In this document: piece after piece, positions 10,522 through 22,102 of the stretch
Layout: each line of letters begins with the position of its first letter
Position numbering within the stretch: position 1 is the stretch's first letter
Source: Leishmania infantum JPCM5
Taxonomy: Eukaryota > Euglenozoa > Kinetoplastea > Trypanosomatida > Trypanosomatidae
DNA: 64,000 nt
Direction of reading: 5' to 3'
Assembly: GCF_000002875.2 (NCBI RefSeq)
Contig: NC_009388.2
Coordinates: forward strand, 192,501-256,500
Position numbers and translations under genes: made by a program
Notes under the pieces: generated by a model
What the model saw: only the letters and a program-made list of their open reading frames with translations
Told to the model about the DNA's origin: nothing
The model's database searches: none

Positions 10522-11671
10522 CCGTGCCTCTCTCTTGCGTTAGAGGAGGAAGGGAGCAAGATGTGTCGAGAGCAGAAGCAGCGCGAGGGGTGGGGAGGAC
10601 GGCGCAGACAAGGCGGCGGTGTTGTACATGCATGATCGATACTCAGCCACAGGCGCACACACACACAAAAACACACACCACCACCACCACCACCACCACC
10701 ACCACTACCACCCTGTCTCTCGCCCCTTGCGCCGCTTCGCATGGAGCATGGGAAGCGTTAGTGGCCCATCTCGCCGCCGCCGCCTCAAGCAAGGGCGTGC
10801 GAAAAGGGGCGAGGGCACCGTTGAGCTCAAGCGCGCGCTGCTGCACACAGACACACACTTACGCAGAGATAGAGATATTCGCCTTCCACCACTTCTCTCT
10901 TGCTCTTGTGCATGTCCGGCACAATGTGGCGCGACTCGTTGGCATGGCAATCGTGATTCTACTTCTCTTCACCTCCATCGTCCCCATTCCCGACTCTCTT
11001 CCATGAGTGTATATATGCTGCTGCTGCTGTTCCACTTGCACTCCATCCACGCGCACACGCCCGCGCGCTTCTCTTCTTGCTGGAGAAAACAGCGAAGCAT
11101 CACAGAGCGGTCCACCCCACCCCCCTCCGCTCACTTCCTCTCTCACGTGCCCTCCACACACCCCTCATACCGCGCCACAAACCGCACGCAGCAGCCTCCT
11201 CCTCCCCCTCGCCCTCGCCCGCTCCCCTCTCTCGCGAGTAAGACGAGCGCACGCGTATGTGCACACCCGCACATCTGCATCCTTTCCCTTTTCGTCGCCT
11301 GTCACCTCTCGTTGGATGTGTGTGTGTGTGTGTGGTTGACGCGGACTTGTCGTTACACCCACTAACACGCGCGTCCCACGCACGTCCACGGCGAGACACG
11401 CGCCGCGGCACACATACACATACGTACGCGCACGTGTAAGTAGCCATTCTGACGTGCGAGCCGGCAAGCGTGCTGCTCAAGGATCGAGAGGTGCCTCTCT
11501 TCATCAAGGGTTTCTCTGTTATAACCTGGGCTCGCCCTGTGAGGTGTGCACCGAGGGCGGCATTTATTGTTGTTGCTGTTGGCTTCCTGCGGTTCTCTGA
11601 CGCATTCCCTCTCCCTTGCCCACTCCATCCCCGCACCCCACCTCGCCCGCTCCCGTGCCGGCAAACACACG
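10013..11671 (+). other. Intergenic spacer with long GT, CA and CAC tracts
   Basis: No supported gene. Microsatellites: (GCGT/GT)n 10271-10315, GT 10480-10520, CA then (CAC)n 10654-10709, GT ~11316-11334. Pyrimidine-rich sequence just upstream of RPT4 (11600-11660) is a likely part of its 5'UTR or splice region. The 248-codon frame across 10619-11365 is driven by His/Thr repeat translation and is not credible. Confidence 0.6.
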
Positions 11672-12862
11672 ATGCAGAGCAACGCCCCCTTCGACCCGGA
11701 GCGCGAGGCGCTGCGCAACGAAGCCATCAAGAAGACAGTGGAGCGCAACGTCACGCAGGCTCGCTTGAAGAAGGTGAACGACGACGTCAAGCTGCAGCAG
11801 CGTGAGCTGGACAAGGTGGAGGATCAAGTCAACGCCCTCCTCAGCATTGGCCATTACGTGGGTGAAGTGCTCAAGCGCGTCGATGAGGAGCGCTTCATCG
11901 TGAAGAGCATCAGCGGTGCGCGTCACCTCGTCGGCTACCGCAAGAGCATCAAGCCGGAGAAGCTCAAGTTCGGCGCTCGTGTCGCGCTGGAAATTACGAC
12001 CTTCACGATCGTGAAGGTGCTGCCGCGCGAGGTGGACCCGCAGGTGTACAGCATGCAGTACATGTCCAGTGACAAGGATGTGTCCTTCCAGGACATTGGT
12101 GGGCTGCAGCCGCAGATGCGTCAGATGCGCGAAGTGATCGAGCTTCCCCTGACGAACCCGGAACTGTTCGTGCGCGTCGGTATTGCGCCACCGAAGGGCG
12201 TACTGCTGTACGGGCCGCCCGGCACCGGCAAGACGCTGCTGGCCAAGGCCATCGCCGCGAACGTGGATGCCGCGTTCCTCAAGATCGTCGCCTCTTCCAT
12301 TGTCGACAAGTACATTGGCGAGTCCGCCCGCGTCATCCGCGAGATGTTCGCCTACGCGCGTGAGCATGAGCCGTGCATCATCTTCATTGATGAGGTGGAT
12401 GCCATCGGCAGCAAGCGTATCGAGGGCTCGTCCTCCGATCGCGAAATACAGCGCACACTTATGGAGCTGCTCAACCAGATGGACGGCTTTGACAAGCTAG
12501 GCAAGGTGAAGGTGATCATGGCGACGAACCGGCCCGACACGCTCGATGCGGCGCTGATGCGGCCTGGCCGCCTCGACCGCAAGATCGAGATCCCGTTGCC
12601 GAACGAGGCGGGGCGGCTCGATATTCTCCGCATTCACTCGGCGAAGATAACGAAAAAGGGAGACATCGACTTCGAGAGCGTCGTGAAGCTGTCGGAGGGC
12701 TTCAACGGTGCTGATCTACGCAACGTGTGCACGGAGGCCGGCATGTTCGCCATCCGCGCCGGCCGAGACTACGTCGAGAACGACGACTTCAACAAGGCCG
12801 TCCGCAAGGTGGCTGATATGAAGCGGCTGGAGGGTACGGCGCACCAGTACTCAGACCAGTAG
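11672..12862 (+). CDS. RPT4: 26S proteasome regulatory ATPase Rpt4 (PSMC6/S10b)
   Basis: One of six AAA+ ATPases in the base of the 19S regulatory particle, which unfolds ubiquitinated substrates and feeds them to the 20S core. The 396-residue length matches the family (human 389). An N-terminal coiled coil (residues ~1-55) is followed by the OB domain ([40 protein letters not shown]). The AAA domain has Walker A GPPGTGKT at ~181-188, Walker [13 protein letters not shown] at ~236-247, sensor/Arg-finger sequence [20 protein letters not shown], and [17 protein letters not shown] near the C-terminus. [16 protein letters not shown] wording and VGEVLK favour Rpt4 over the other Rpt paralogues; the C-terminus lacks an HbYX motif, as expected for Rpt4. 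The ATG at 11672 is chosen because the open frame upstream begins without ATG and has no family similarity. Confidence 0.96.
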   Translation: MQSNAPFDPEREALRNEAIKKTVERNVTQARLKKVNDDVKLQQRELDKVEDQVNALLSIGHYVGEVLKRVDEERFIVKSISGARHLVGYRKSIKPEKLKFGARVALEITTFTIVKVLPREVDPQVYSMQYMSSDKDVSFQDIGGLQPQMRQMREVIELPLTNPELFVRVGIAPPKGVLLYGPPGTGKTLLAKAIAANVDAAFLKIVASSIVDKYIGESARVIREMFAYAREHEPCIIFIDEVDAIGSKRIEGSSSDREIQRTLMELLNQMDGFDKLGKVKVIMATNRPDTLDAALMRPGRLDRKIEIPLPNEAGRLDILRIHSAKITKKGDIDFESVVKLSEGFNGADLRNVCTEAGMFAIRAGRDYVENDDFNKAVRKVADMKRLEGTAHQYSDQ

Positions 12863-14261
12863 GAAGTAGTCGACGACGATGATGACGACGGCGACGGCAC
12901 AGAGAGAGCCTCTGTCTGTCTTCGTGTGAGTGTGTACGCAGTTGTCGTTCCTGTATGGCGCGGCTATGTTCCTCCTCCCTCTCCGTGATTATAGTTATTT
13001 CCTGGACAAGGATGATGGTATGGTGGCTGTTGGTGTTGTCCCGCCCCTTGCTTGATGCTGTGGGCTGTTCATGTGTGCACATGCGCGTGTCGGTGTCGGT
13101 GTAGTCGTACGTGTGAGAGTGGTGGCCGGCCACTCGAAAAGAGGGGGTGGTGGGTGGGGCCACGCGTGGCATGCCTCTCGTTCTCTCNTNACAGAGACAT
13201 CAGCAGCGGGCGCGCACGGCCCCCACCACCGCCACCACCCTCTCCCTCTCCCCACCCTCTTCCTCCTTTCTCTTGATCTCCCTCTTCGTTGTCGGCTGTT
13301 GCATCAGGCGGTGTGTGCACGGTTGTGCGTGTGGGGATGCTCGCCTGTCTGTCGCTCGGTGTGTCTGCTTGTGATATCCCCTCTCGTGTCTCCCACGGCC
13401 CCCGTCGTCTCTCGAAGGAGGTCGGCACCGCATGAGCGGCAGAGGAGGGGTGTGGTTGCGCTTGGGAAGCATTGCAGGCGCACGCATGCACACGCCGTGG
13501 CAACGGAAAGAGAGGGTTGAGGGCGTCCACGGAGGCGCGAGAGCCGAAGCGGAAGAGCGGCAGGGCTGTGGTATCATTGAGTGTTCTCTGTGCAGGAAAA
13601 GGCGCGCGAGGAGAACACCACAGACACGGTCTCACATGCACACGCTTCTCTCTCTGTCTCGCCTCGTCCGCACAACCCCCCCCCCAGTGTATCCCACACA
13701 CACACACACACACACACTCCCCCGAGCCCATCCCCTTGCTGCGCGTGACAGCACACGAAACATGCATCCCTCACCGCAGCCCACCCACCCCACCCCCGCT
13801 CCCTGCACTGTCGTCCGTTCATGTCTCTCTCTATCTCCAAGTACGTGTGCATGTGCGTCTGCGCCTGTAAGCTACCGTGACTTCCTCTCGTCTTCCTCCC
13901 TTCACCTCTGTGGGTCGGTGTCCCGTGGGAGAGAGAAGCAGCCTGTCCGTGCTCATTATGCTCGCTCGCACCCGTGTGCGTTATGTGTGGCGCTCCCCCG
14001 TCTCTCCCCATGCACGCGCTCCAGCGGATGAACTAGAAAAAGAAAAGAAACGGAACGCGCCACAACGGCAACCCACCGCACATCGAGCGATCCGCCACCA
14101 CCACCACCCTCCACACGCGGAGGAGGGCACGAGGCCGCACACGCATGTACTCGCGAGCCCCATCCCACTGTCTTGTTGCACCACGAATTTCTGCCGACTT
14201 CTTCTCCACACCCTCCTCTCCACGCCCTCCGCACCCCGACATCACGACGAAGGAAGGAACG
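12863..14261 (+). other. Intergenic spacer with CA tract and ambiguous bases
   Basis: No supported gene. CA repeat 13694-13717; ambiguous bases at 13188 and 13190. A pyrimidine-rich stretch at ~14190-14235, ending in AG within the 25 bases before the chosen start of the next gene, is a plausible SL trans-splice region. Confidence 0.55.
13188..13190. other. Ambiguous bases (NTN)
   Basis: Two N calls separated by one base inside an intergenic spacer. They mark uncertain consensus and affect no predicted gene. Confidence 0.95.
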
Positions 14262-15554
14262 ATGGCGACCGCGGCTGCCGAGGCGGCGTGCGTCACGTGC
14301 AGCACGGCGCTGTGCTCCTCGTCCACACTGTCCGTCGATCCTATGAAGCGACGCTCGGGCAGCCATCGTATGGACAAGACGACACCCGCGTCGAGGTCCG
14401 AAGGGTCAGCGTGCACCGCCTCATATTCCGGCAGTGCTGTTCTCGCTGAGCACCACCGCACGCGCCCAAGTGTCCATGGCTTCGGTCGTGGTGACTCTCG
14501 CGAAGCGAGATGGACGCATCGCCCCCGGCGCGCACTGCGGCTCACGAAGCGCGCAGCAGTGTGTGTGCTGTATCTCCTGCTGCCGTTCCTGCTGTACCAC
14601 TCAACGCCACCATCAGCATCGCAACGGCTGCCGCCAGCACGTGCTTCCATCACCGCCGCCACCGCCTCCATCTGTGCTCCGTTTCTCTTTGTGCGTGCAG
14701 TGGAGTACGACCTCACGTTGGCCTTCCAGACGAACGACTACGTCGATAACGTGTGCGTGCCGGGCGCGACGGCAGCACGGACATCCTTGCGAGCGCCACC
14801 CACCGCTGCTCGTGGCAGCGCAATGAAAGAGGCGGCGGTGGCCCCGACAGCCTCGACGGCCCCCGCGGCGGCCATCGACCTGTCTGCCTGTCCGTACTAC
14901 CCGCTGTGGTCGCTCCTGGCTGGGGTGAGCAGCTTCGGGGAAACAGCAAGAGTGGATGGGGGTAACGTGGATGCCGCGGCGGCGAGTCGTGCTGGTGCTC
15001 GGGGCGGTGTGGACAGCTCCACGAGACCCGTCGAGCGGCACGGCAGAGCGGCAGCGGCGGAGGCGGAGGCGCGCCGGCGTATCCCAACGGCTACCTCAGC
15101 GGCGGCGCCGTCCGCTGCGAGTACCGCGTACGTAGTTCCAGGCGACCTCACCAGCACGCTTTCGGGCTCGCGCAACGCGCTCACCTATTACTATCAAGTG
15201 CTGAACACAGACGACTTCTTCTTCATGTTGCAGGGGTGCACCATCCAAATCACCATCGACGGAGACGTGCCGCCGTCCTACGCCTACAACTCCTTCCAAC
15301 GATACGCCGATGCCTATGCGTTGAACGTCTCTGCGACGGGCAAGGATGGCAGCATCAGTGGCGGCTCTGGGGGACGAGGCAGCCTTGCCTTCCCAGCTGG
15401 CACGAGAGCCAGCGACACTGAGGGTGACGGCGATGAAGCGTACCCCAACATCACGCTGCGGACGGCATTTTTTTTTTGGAATCAACCGCGGCTGCACTGC
15501 GCGTACAATGCTCCGGCGCTGATGTCGATGATGGTTGATCTTGCTAACCAGCAC

Positions 15555-15585
<31 letters not shown>

Positions 15586-18479
15586 GCCGTGCGTTCTTGA
15601 AGGACGACGCAGTCTTGGCAGAAGCCAGCGCACAGCCGGCAGACGGCGAGGTAGCTGCTGGCCGACCCGTGGCCTCCTCGGCTGGGCCCCTTTATCCGTC
15701 CTGCGCCGCAAGCATGCCCCCGCCGAAGAACATCCTACCCTCTGGCGGCCGGAACACAACGCTCACGGTGAACTACATGCAACTCGGCAGCTCCGTCGTC
15801 GTGAAGATCTTCAGCTTCGATGTGTGGTATCAGCTCACGGGCACACCGGCTCCAGCGACTCTCTCGAAGGCGCGTACCACGACCACCGCAGCGCCCGCGT
15901 CGGCCGCGTACTCGGCAGTCTTCTCCAGCGGCCCGATCACGAGAGGCCGCGGTTGCAGCACTGGTGTGTCCACCAAGAACCTGGCCGCTGGGCAGTCGTT
16001 AAAGTTACCGGCGGATCCCGAGAAGGTGTGCACGGCGCCGGCGCTCTACACCATCTCCCTGAACCCGCTGCTTGCGCGGGCCTCTTCCTGGAGCCTCGGC
16101 AGTTCCACGGACTGGCTACAGCCCTCCGTGATGGTCACCCACGACTACCCGGCCGCCCGCGTCATCGCGGTCGTCGCGCAGTGCTCTGGTGTGCCGCTTT
16201 CCTTCTCGGTGAAGGCGAACTTCCTGAACCCTGGCAACTACCCTGGCAGCGGTCAGCATTACGCCACCTCCATCATACACTTGTTCTTCTTGGTGTGCTA
16301 TGCCCTCCTGCTCATCGTGTTCCTGGTAATGATTGTACCCTGCAGCAAGCGGCGGCGGCGGCGGCGGCGGCGGGGGCAGGGGCGGCAACGCCGTGGTGGC
16401 GGCGCTGAGGGGGGCGAAAGCAGCAGCAGCCCAGGTCAGGCAAGATCATCAGATAAGAAGAAGCGGGCGAGCGCGGGATCTGACGAGAGCAGGGGCGGCA
16501 GCATGCGCGGGCGGCGGAGCGGCAGTGCCGCGGCGGGCGGGGACGGTGGCGAAGAAATGCACGGGACGAGCGCCCCAAGCAGTACGACGACGAAATATGC
16601 AGCCGTGGCGGCATCATCGGGGCCCGAGAGTACGTCTGCGGCGGTGAAGAACACGACCACAGCGCAGCGAAGCCCATCCTCGTCGTCGCCGACGTCCGCA
16701 GCAGCGGTGGCGGCCCGAACACGCGCGTCGACGCAGCGCGGCGCAACTGAAAGTGGCCAGGACAACGCCGAAGACGAGCCTCTTCACAGGGAGGAGGGCA
16801 AAAGCGGCAGACGGCAACACCGCGGCGGTGCCGGGCCGCGGCCGCAGCAGCAGCGGCAGGGCCAGCGGGTTGCGGAGAGACGCAATGGCGGCAGCGAGGG
16901 CGACGACTCCCAGCCAGAGACCTCGTCCTTATACACAGCGCACTCCAACGCGCACCTCACATCGTCTTCGGGCATCTACGACGATAATGACATCAACTGC
17001 GGCAGCAGCGATGCCGCAAGCGAGGTGCAGGCGAGGCGAGGCTCGAGCGGGCGTCGCCGTGCGCAGAGCCGTCGACGCGGCGGCCCCTCCACGCTCTCCC
17101 TCTCCACCAGCGGCGACGACTCGGATTGCAGCAGCAGCAGCACCACCACCACCACCACCACGACTGACAGCACAAGCGACGACGACGGCAGCCGCGCCGC
17201 CCGCCGACGGCGACGTCAGAAGGAGCAGCGACGCGCGAAGAGGGAGAGGCAGGAGCAGAAGAAGCAACGATCCCGTCCACGCCATCATGTCTCGGCCACC
17301 TCGACCTCTCGCCGCTACGCCGCCAACGACCTAGACGACGACCGGAGAGGCTCGAGCACGGGCGTCGTCAGCGCCTTCGCTTCGCCGCTTCGGTGGCGTT
17401 TCAGGGCGGTGGGAATGACCGATGTCGTTGGCCACCAGGTCCTTGACCCGGTGCGACTGTGGTGGGCTGAGAGTCACATCCTCGTTATGTATGCACCGAT
17501 CCAGTGGCTTGTCCTCGTCCTTCTCGTGCTCAGGTGCCTGTTGAGCGTCCTCTTAGCAGCGAAGTTCTTTCTGCTCTCTAGGGCGGTGCACCGCGACTCC
17601 TTGATGGGCAACAGCCTGTCACTCGTCTGCATTATTTTCGAAGTCGCCACGGACACGCTGCTGATCCCGATAGAGATGCTGGTGGCGATGGGGTGGGGCC
17701 TGGCTTTCACGGCGCCACTGCCCACGAACCAAATTGTTACTGTCGGCCTTGCCACGCTCACGATGTTCATCGTCTTTGTTTTCAGCGCCGCGTGTGCGAA
17801 GGATGGTCTGAGCATGGCGCTGACCGCGAATCGGTATGCGAGGCTCATCAACGGCAACCTATGCAACACGGTCGCATACACCCGCGCCGCTTTCGAGATG
17901 GTCTGCCGCGTCCACAACGTGCTTCGCATGTTCCTCCTGTCGCTGTGGCTATCGAAGACGGTGGTGCCGGCCGATGCAGCGGCTGTGCAGCGGCAGCGCA
18001 GACTGAGTCACAGGCAGCTGCAAGGCGCACAAAATGAGTGTCGTGAAGGACAAGGAATGGCCGGGCCCGGCGATAGCAGCAGTGATGGGGTGTCGTGTAG
18101 GTCAGATCTTCACCGCCGCACCTCGTCTGCGACCTCGTCCTCGTCATCTGGTCAGTGCGGTGGTTCGTCTCTTGTGACCACCTTCACCACCACCGACACC
18201 GCAACGCCGTCGTCGGCCCCGTTCGCCCTCCGGCCGCCGCCGCGCCTCGGCTACCCTGGCGTGTCCCTGTCGGCGATGGAGGTGTATCTTCGCTACCGTG
18301 GCATGTGGGTGCCCTTCGCGATGCTGCTGGTATGGGCGGTTCTGCTGCTGGTCTTCGCCTTCACCTTCTACGAGCCGGAGGACTACTACATGGTGGTAGC
18401 CTTTCGGGAGCTGCAGAGTGTGTATCTCCTCGGCTTCATCATTCTCTTTTTGCGGACGTCATCCCCTCTCTACTGCTGA
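14262..18479 (+). CDS. Large seven-TM membrane protein, GOST-like topology
   Basis: Predicted 1405 residues from ATG 14262; an in-frame ATG at 14145 exists, but a pyrimidine tract with AG between the two suggests the SL acceptor falls after it. Residues ~97-112 form a hydrophobic signal-anchor (CVLYLLLPFLLYH). A ~550-residue presumably lumenal domain follows, with Ala/Ser/Gln inserts including a poly-Gln run near 15559-15585. Seven hydrophobic helices then occur at about 670-693, 1076-1105, 1116-1148, 1157-1178, 1210-1233, 1349-1371 and 1387-1405. The first two are separated by ~380 residues of Arg/Ser/Gly/Glu low-complexity sequence. A lumenal N-domain plus 7TM with Met-Gly-Trp-Gly after helix 3 resembles the GOST family (GPR107/TMEM87), which works in Golgi/endosomal traffic. 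This family link is an inference from topology. Confidence 0.7.
15554..15585 (+). repeat. CAG/CAC repeat encoding poly-Gln
   Basis: An in-frame CAG tract encodes a run of nine or so glutamines after two histidines in the predicted lumenal domain of the seven-TM protein. It keeps frame, so length change would alter only the Gln count. Confidence 0.85.
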
Positions 18480-19491
18480 AAAGAAGGATGCCGACTCGCA
18501 CCGGTGCCACGCACCGCACACCACAAATCTAAGAGAGAGGGAGAGGGGGCATCCGCTCGTCGTGGTGGTGCATCATCCCTGCTGCTGCATAGCCGCCCGC
18601 CTCGCCCGCTCTTTGGATTACGCCGCTCACTGTGTGATAGTTTGTGAAGTTCTAAGCGAGTGAGCGAGTGTGTGTTGCGTGTGTGTGTGTGTGTGTGTGT
18701 GTGTTGGTCACGAAAGGCAAGGCCTATTCGAGTGGGGGGAAACGCGCAGGCACACGCGTGCCGGCATAGCATACACGCTGTACCCCGCCGAGGCGTGTGC
18801 CATCCCACCCCTCTCCCTTTCCGCGACGTCCGCGTGCGTTCGGCCCAGAAGAGAATGGAATCCGATGAGGTGTTGGAGAGCATACAGGCAGAACAACAAC
18901 GAAAAGGACGAAGTGCAGTGATGGGGCCGTGCGTTGCTGCAGCAGCACGAAGGGGGAGCTGCCTTGAGGCGATGGCCTCCGCGAGCAAGCCGCCCCCTCT
19001 CTGTCTGCGTCTCTCTCGAATCGAAAACGCACCCCGTCTTCACTTGGACGCAGCGCCGGTGAATGTGGTCGATGCGCGTGCGTGTGTCCGTCTCTCTGTG
19101 TGGTGCCGCTCGCACCCATCATGCGAATGCAGCGAGAAGAGCTCTCACTCTTGCTCGCACCGAAGCGCGTCACCGGAACGCCCTCACACCTTCCTTCTCT
19201 GCCCTCTTCTTCGCCTCTGATTGGTGTCGCGTGGAACCTGCGCTCGCTCCTCGCGTGCCTGGACTTTTCCTCGTCGTCACCATACGACGCACACGCACAC
19301 TCACACGCACACGCGCGCGTGTACATGTATATATATATATATATACATCTGTACGTCTCTCTACTGTACGGCATCCGTGTGTGCCCTGCAGCAGGTTTCG
19401 TGTGCTCCTCCTGGCTCGATCTTGTGCTCGTCTTTTTCGCCCATTGCATACTCTGCTTTTTGTTGTTCGTTGGCTGGTTCTCGGGGTGCGT

Positions 19492-19533
<42 letters not shown>

Positions 19534-19951
19534 GTGCGTGTATGCCCAACGTCGACACCAAGCCGCTCGCCCCTCCCCTCATCTGCTTGCTTCGCCTCTT
19601 CTCAGCATCTACATTCGTCTGCTTCGCTTTATATATATATATATCTAATATCTGTATATATCTATATATATCTTGCATCCGCGTCGCTCAGCTCAGCTCA
19701 GCTCAGCTCAGCTCCCTCTCTTTGGCGTGTTCTACGTGTAAGGCATTCTTATCTTCCCCCCAGCTCTTGTGTGACGTCTTGCATCTGTACCCTACCGCCT
19801 CTTCCAATCCTCCTGTGTGTGCTTGCGCCTCTCTCTTCTTCGTCGTCCTCCATCTCTCACCTATAAACTACACCCCGCCCTGCCGCTGCCGCTGCGGCCC
19901 TTCTCCTCCGCCTTCACGCCTCCCAGCAGACACGTGCGCTTACTCCGGGCC
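18480..19951 (+). other. Intergenic spacer with GT, AT and AGCTC repeats
   Basis: No supported gene. GT tracts 18679-18703 and 19493-19531; alternating AT at 19328-19345, 19629-19643 and 19655-19671; an AGCTC pentamer tandem at 19686-19713. A pyrimidine-rich stretch at 19800-19925 precedes the next start and is a likely trans-splice region. Frames through here are repeat artefacts. Confidence 0.6.
19686..19713. repeat. Tandem (CAGCT)n pentamer repeat
   Basis: Five to six head-to-tail copies of a pentamer containing the palindrome AGCT, about 240 bases before the next start codon. It could fold into small hairpins in the RNA; no function is known to me. Confidence 0.85.
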
Positions 19952-22102
19952 ATGTCCAGCGACTTCGAGACCCTCTCGTGCAACCTGGAGAGCAGTGAAC
20001 CTCGGCGGAGACGCTGCCGCAGCAGCAGCAGCATCGGGAGCGACTTTGACACGCTCGATGACCTTGTCGCCGACAACGATGCGCAGCTGCTGCGCCGGCT
20101 CGCGGTTCGCAACTCGGCTCCCGGCGCGTGTGCTCGTCGTGCGCTCTCTGGTGACCACGCCAGTGCACACTCGGGTCGGCGTGAATCGGCCTTGTACGGC
20201 TACCGCGCTTACGGTGTGACGGGCGGAGTCGCAGCGACTTCGCCGGCTGCACGCGGCGGTGGCTGTGGGAAGATGCCCCTCTTCACCAAGGGCCTCACCA
20301 CCTGCTGCTCCCCACCTGCCACCGTTGCGCACACCAATGTCAAGAGCAAGGATAGCCTGGGCAACCTGGACGACGCTTTCACCGCCACGGTGGTGACCCC
20401 GCGCGCCCCAGGGGGGGGCGCCTCATGGGCAACAGCGGCAGCGGCGCCCACGGCCACCGCCGCCCATGCCTCTGCGTTCCGTGGCAGGGAGCCAGCGTCG
20501 CCGGTCGAGCGCCAGGTGACATGTCCACCAGACACCAGCTCCCTCACTTCTGTCGCGAGCGCCGCGACCATGACTGCCTCTTCTACCACGCGTCGCACGC
20601 ACGACTCAGCTAACGACGTTGACAGCTCCGAGGACGATGAAGGAGCGGAGGAGGATCGGGCAGGCCTCAAAGACGGCCACACCGTGCAGCGCCGGCGTCT
20701 AGCGCACGACGCATCGGTAGAGGCTGTAGCCTCACGTACTCCGCAGCCTACCTCGCGCGCCCCGCCCCACCACAATGCGCGGGACTTCGAAGGCTTCTAC
20801 AACACGGGCTTGTTGCTGGAGGATGACGACGACGACGACGACGATGCAACTGAGAGTGAGCTGAGTCGCCGTCCCGCTCGCGCGGTTGACAGCGCTGCCG
20901 CACCATTTCCATCCGCGGCGCTCAACGCGAGTCTTTTCTACATGCACGGTCCAGCTGGACGACGCGGCAGCGATGCACCTATCAGCTTTCGGCGCTCGCA
21001 GGCAGCCACTGCAACGCCAGGCCCCCACACCGAAGGGCACAGCAAGCGCCCCGCCTCACCGGCGTCTGTCAAGGCATCGACAGTCACCGCAGCGCGTCCT
21101 TTGTCCATCGCATCGCGACGCGAGGCAGCTGGCGAGCAGCTGTGTCGGTTGGCTGTGACGCTGCCCACCATGACGACGGTGCACTGGCTCTCGCTCGTCA
21201 TCACTCTTCTCGTGCCAGTCAACCTGCTGTGCCTTGATGTGATGGCGCTGGGGTGGATACGGCGGCGCGTGGACGCGAGCTACGGCGGCGCATCTGCGTT
21301 GCCGTCATCTGGCCGGACCACCGCACCCACCTCATTGCGCGTGGTGATCTGTGGTGCTGCGGGGGTCTCGACCGGCGTCGCAGAAGCTCCGTCGTCGTGC
21401 GGGAACGACTCCGGGTTCACGTTCAACGTGGGCGCCACTACCTTCACCTCCACCTCCGGCGGCGGCGGCGGCCGTGGTGGAAGCGGGAGCAGCAGCAGCA
21501 GCGGCAGCACTGCCGGCGCCGACAACCCACGAAGGGTCGACGCGAAAACGTCTTCGTTCTCGTCTGCGCACACGGTGCCTGCCCTGTGCAGCGTCATTCT
21601 GTGGCTCCTGGCCCCCAACGGGCTTCTCTGCCGACTTGTTATACACCGGCTCCGGCGACCCACTGGCGAAGCAGTCGCTGACGGCCATGAGCCGGAGGGC
21701 GAGTCTGTGGTGGACCTATCACCATCGTTGGCAGCAACAGCAGCAGCACCGAGCACGTCATCCCCACTGCACCGAGCAGCGGCGTCAAGCACCGATGAGT
21801 ATCGCCACTTAAGAGCGGAGTGGCAAGTGTGTTGCGACGTCTATGAGCGTGTGCGTCAGCTGGCACCGCAGCTGGAGGTGATTGAGCTCTTTATCCGGTA
21901 CGCGTGTTTGTGGGTCATGCTGCACGCCCCCCTGCCGTGTGCGACAGTGGCGAGCGAGTGGACGGGCGCGTGGCTACTCAATTCGCCAGCGCCTGAAGAA
22001 GAGAAGGCGATGGCGCCGAACGGCAGCCACTGGCGCGCCGCGAACAGCGTCACCGCCTCGGTATTGCCGCGTCGTGCTGCGGACGTCATCGCGGCTGCCT
22101 GA
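19952..22102 (+). CDS. Unknown protein with C-terminal hydrophobic segments
   Basis: I do not recognise this 716-residue protein. The ATG at 19952 (MSSDFETLSCNLESSEPRRR) is chosen because the upstream open frame begins at a non-ATG codon and is pyrimidine-driven. The first ~400 residues are hydrophilic, Ser/Ala/Thr/Arg rich, with an Asp run near residues 289-300, and look disordered. Hydrophobic segments follow at ~410-436 (LSLVITLLVPVNLLCLDVMA), ~540-566 (ALCSVILWLLAPNGLLCRLV) and ~643-676 (IELFIRYACLWVMLHAPLPC), separated by Gly/Ser-rich sequence. The pattern suggests an integral membrane protein with a cytosolic disordered N-terminus. Strong G/C third-position bias supports it as a real gene. 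Confidence 0.65.
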   Translation: MSSDFETLSCNLESSEPRRRRCRSSSSIGSDFDTLDDLVADNDAQLLRRLAVRNSAPGACARRALSGDHASAHSGRRESALYGYRAYGVTGGVAATSPAARGGGCGKMPLFTKGLTTCCSPPATVAHTNVKSKDSLGNLDDAFTATVVTPRAPGGGASWATAAAAPTATAAHASAFRGREPASPVERQVTCPPDTSSLTSVASAATMTASSTTRRTHDSANDVDSSEDDEGAEEDRAGLKDGHTVQRRRLAHDASVEAVASRTPQPTSRAPPHHNARDFEGFYNTGLLLEDDDDDDDDATESELSRRPARAVDSAAAPFPSAALNASLFYMHGPAGRRGSDAPISFRRSQAATATPGPHTEGHSKRPASPASVKASTVTAARPLSIASRREAAGEQLCRLAVTLPTMTTVHWLSLVITLLVPVNLLCLDVMALGWIRRRVDASYGGASALPSSGRTTAPTSLRVVICGAAGVSTGVAEAPSSCGNDSGFTFNVGATTFTSTSGGGGGRGGSGSSSSSGSTAGADNPRRVDAKTSSFSSAHTVPALCSVILWLLAPNGLLCRLVIHRLRRPTGEAVADGHEPEGESVVDLSPSLAATAAAPSTSSPLHRAAASSTDEYRHLRAEWQVCCDVYERVRQLAPQLEVIELFIRYACLWVMLHAPLPCATVASEWTGAWLLNSPAPEEEKAMAPNGSHWRAANSVTASVLPRRAADVIAAA

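Noticed and set aside
10619..11365. 248-codon plus-strand frame in a spacer
   Set aside because: Encodes His and Thr repeats from CA/CAC microsatellites and Pro/Ser from pyrimidine tracts; no coding bias.
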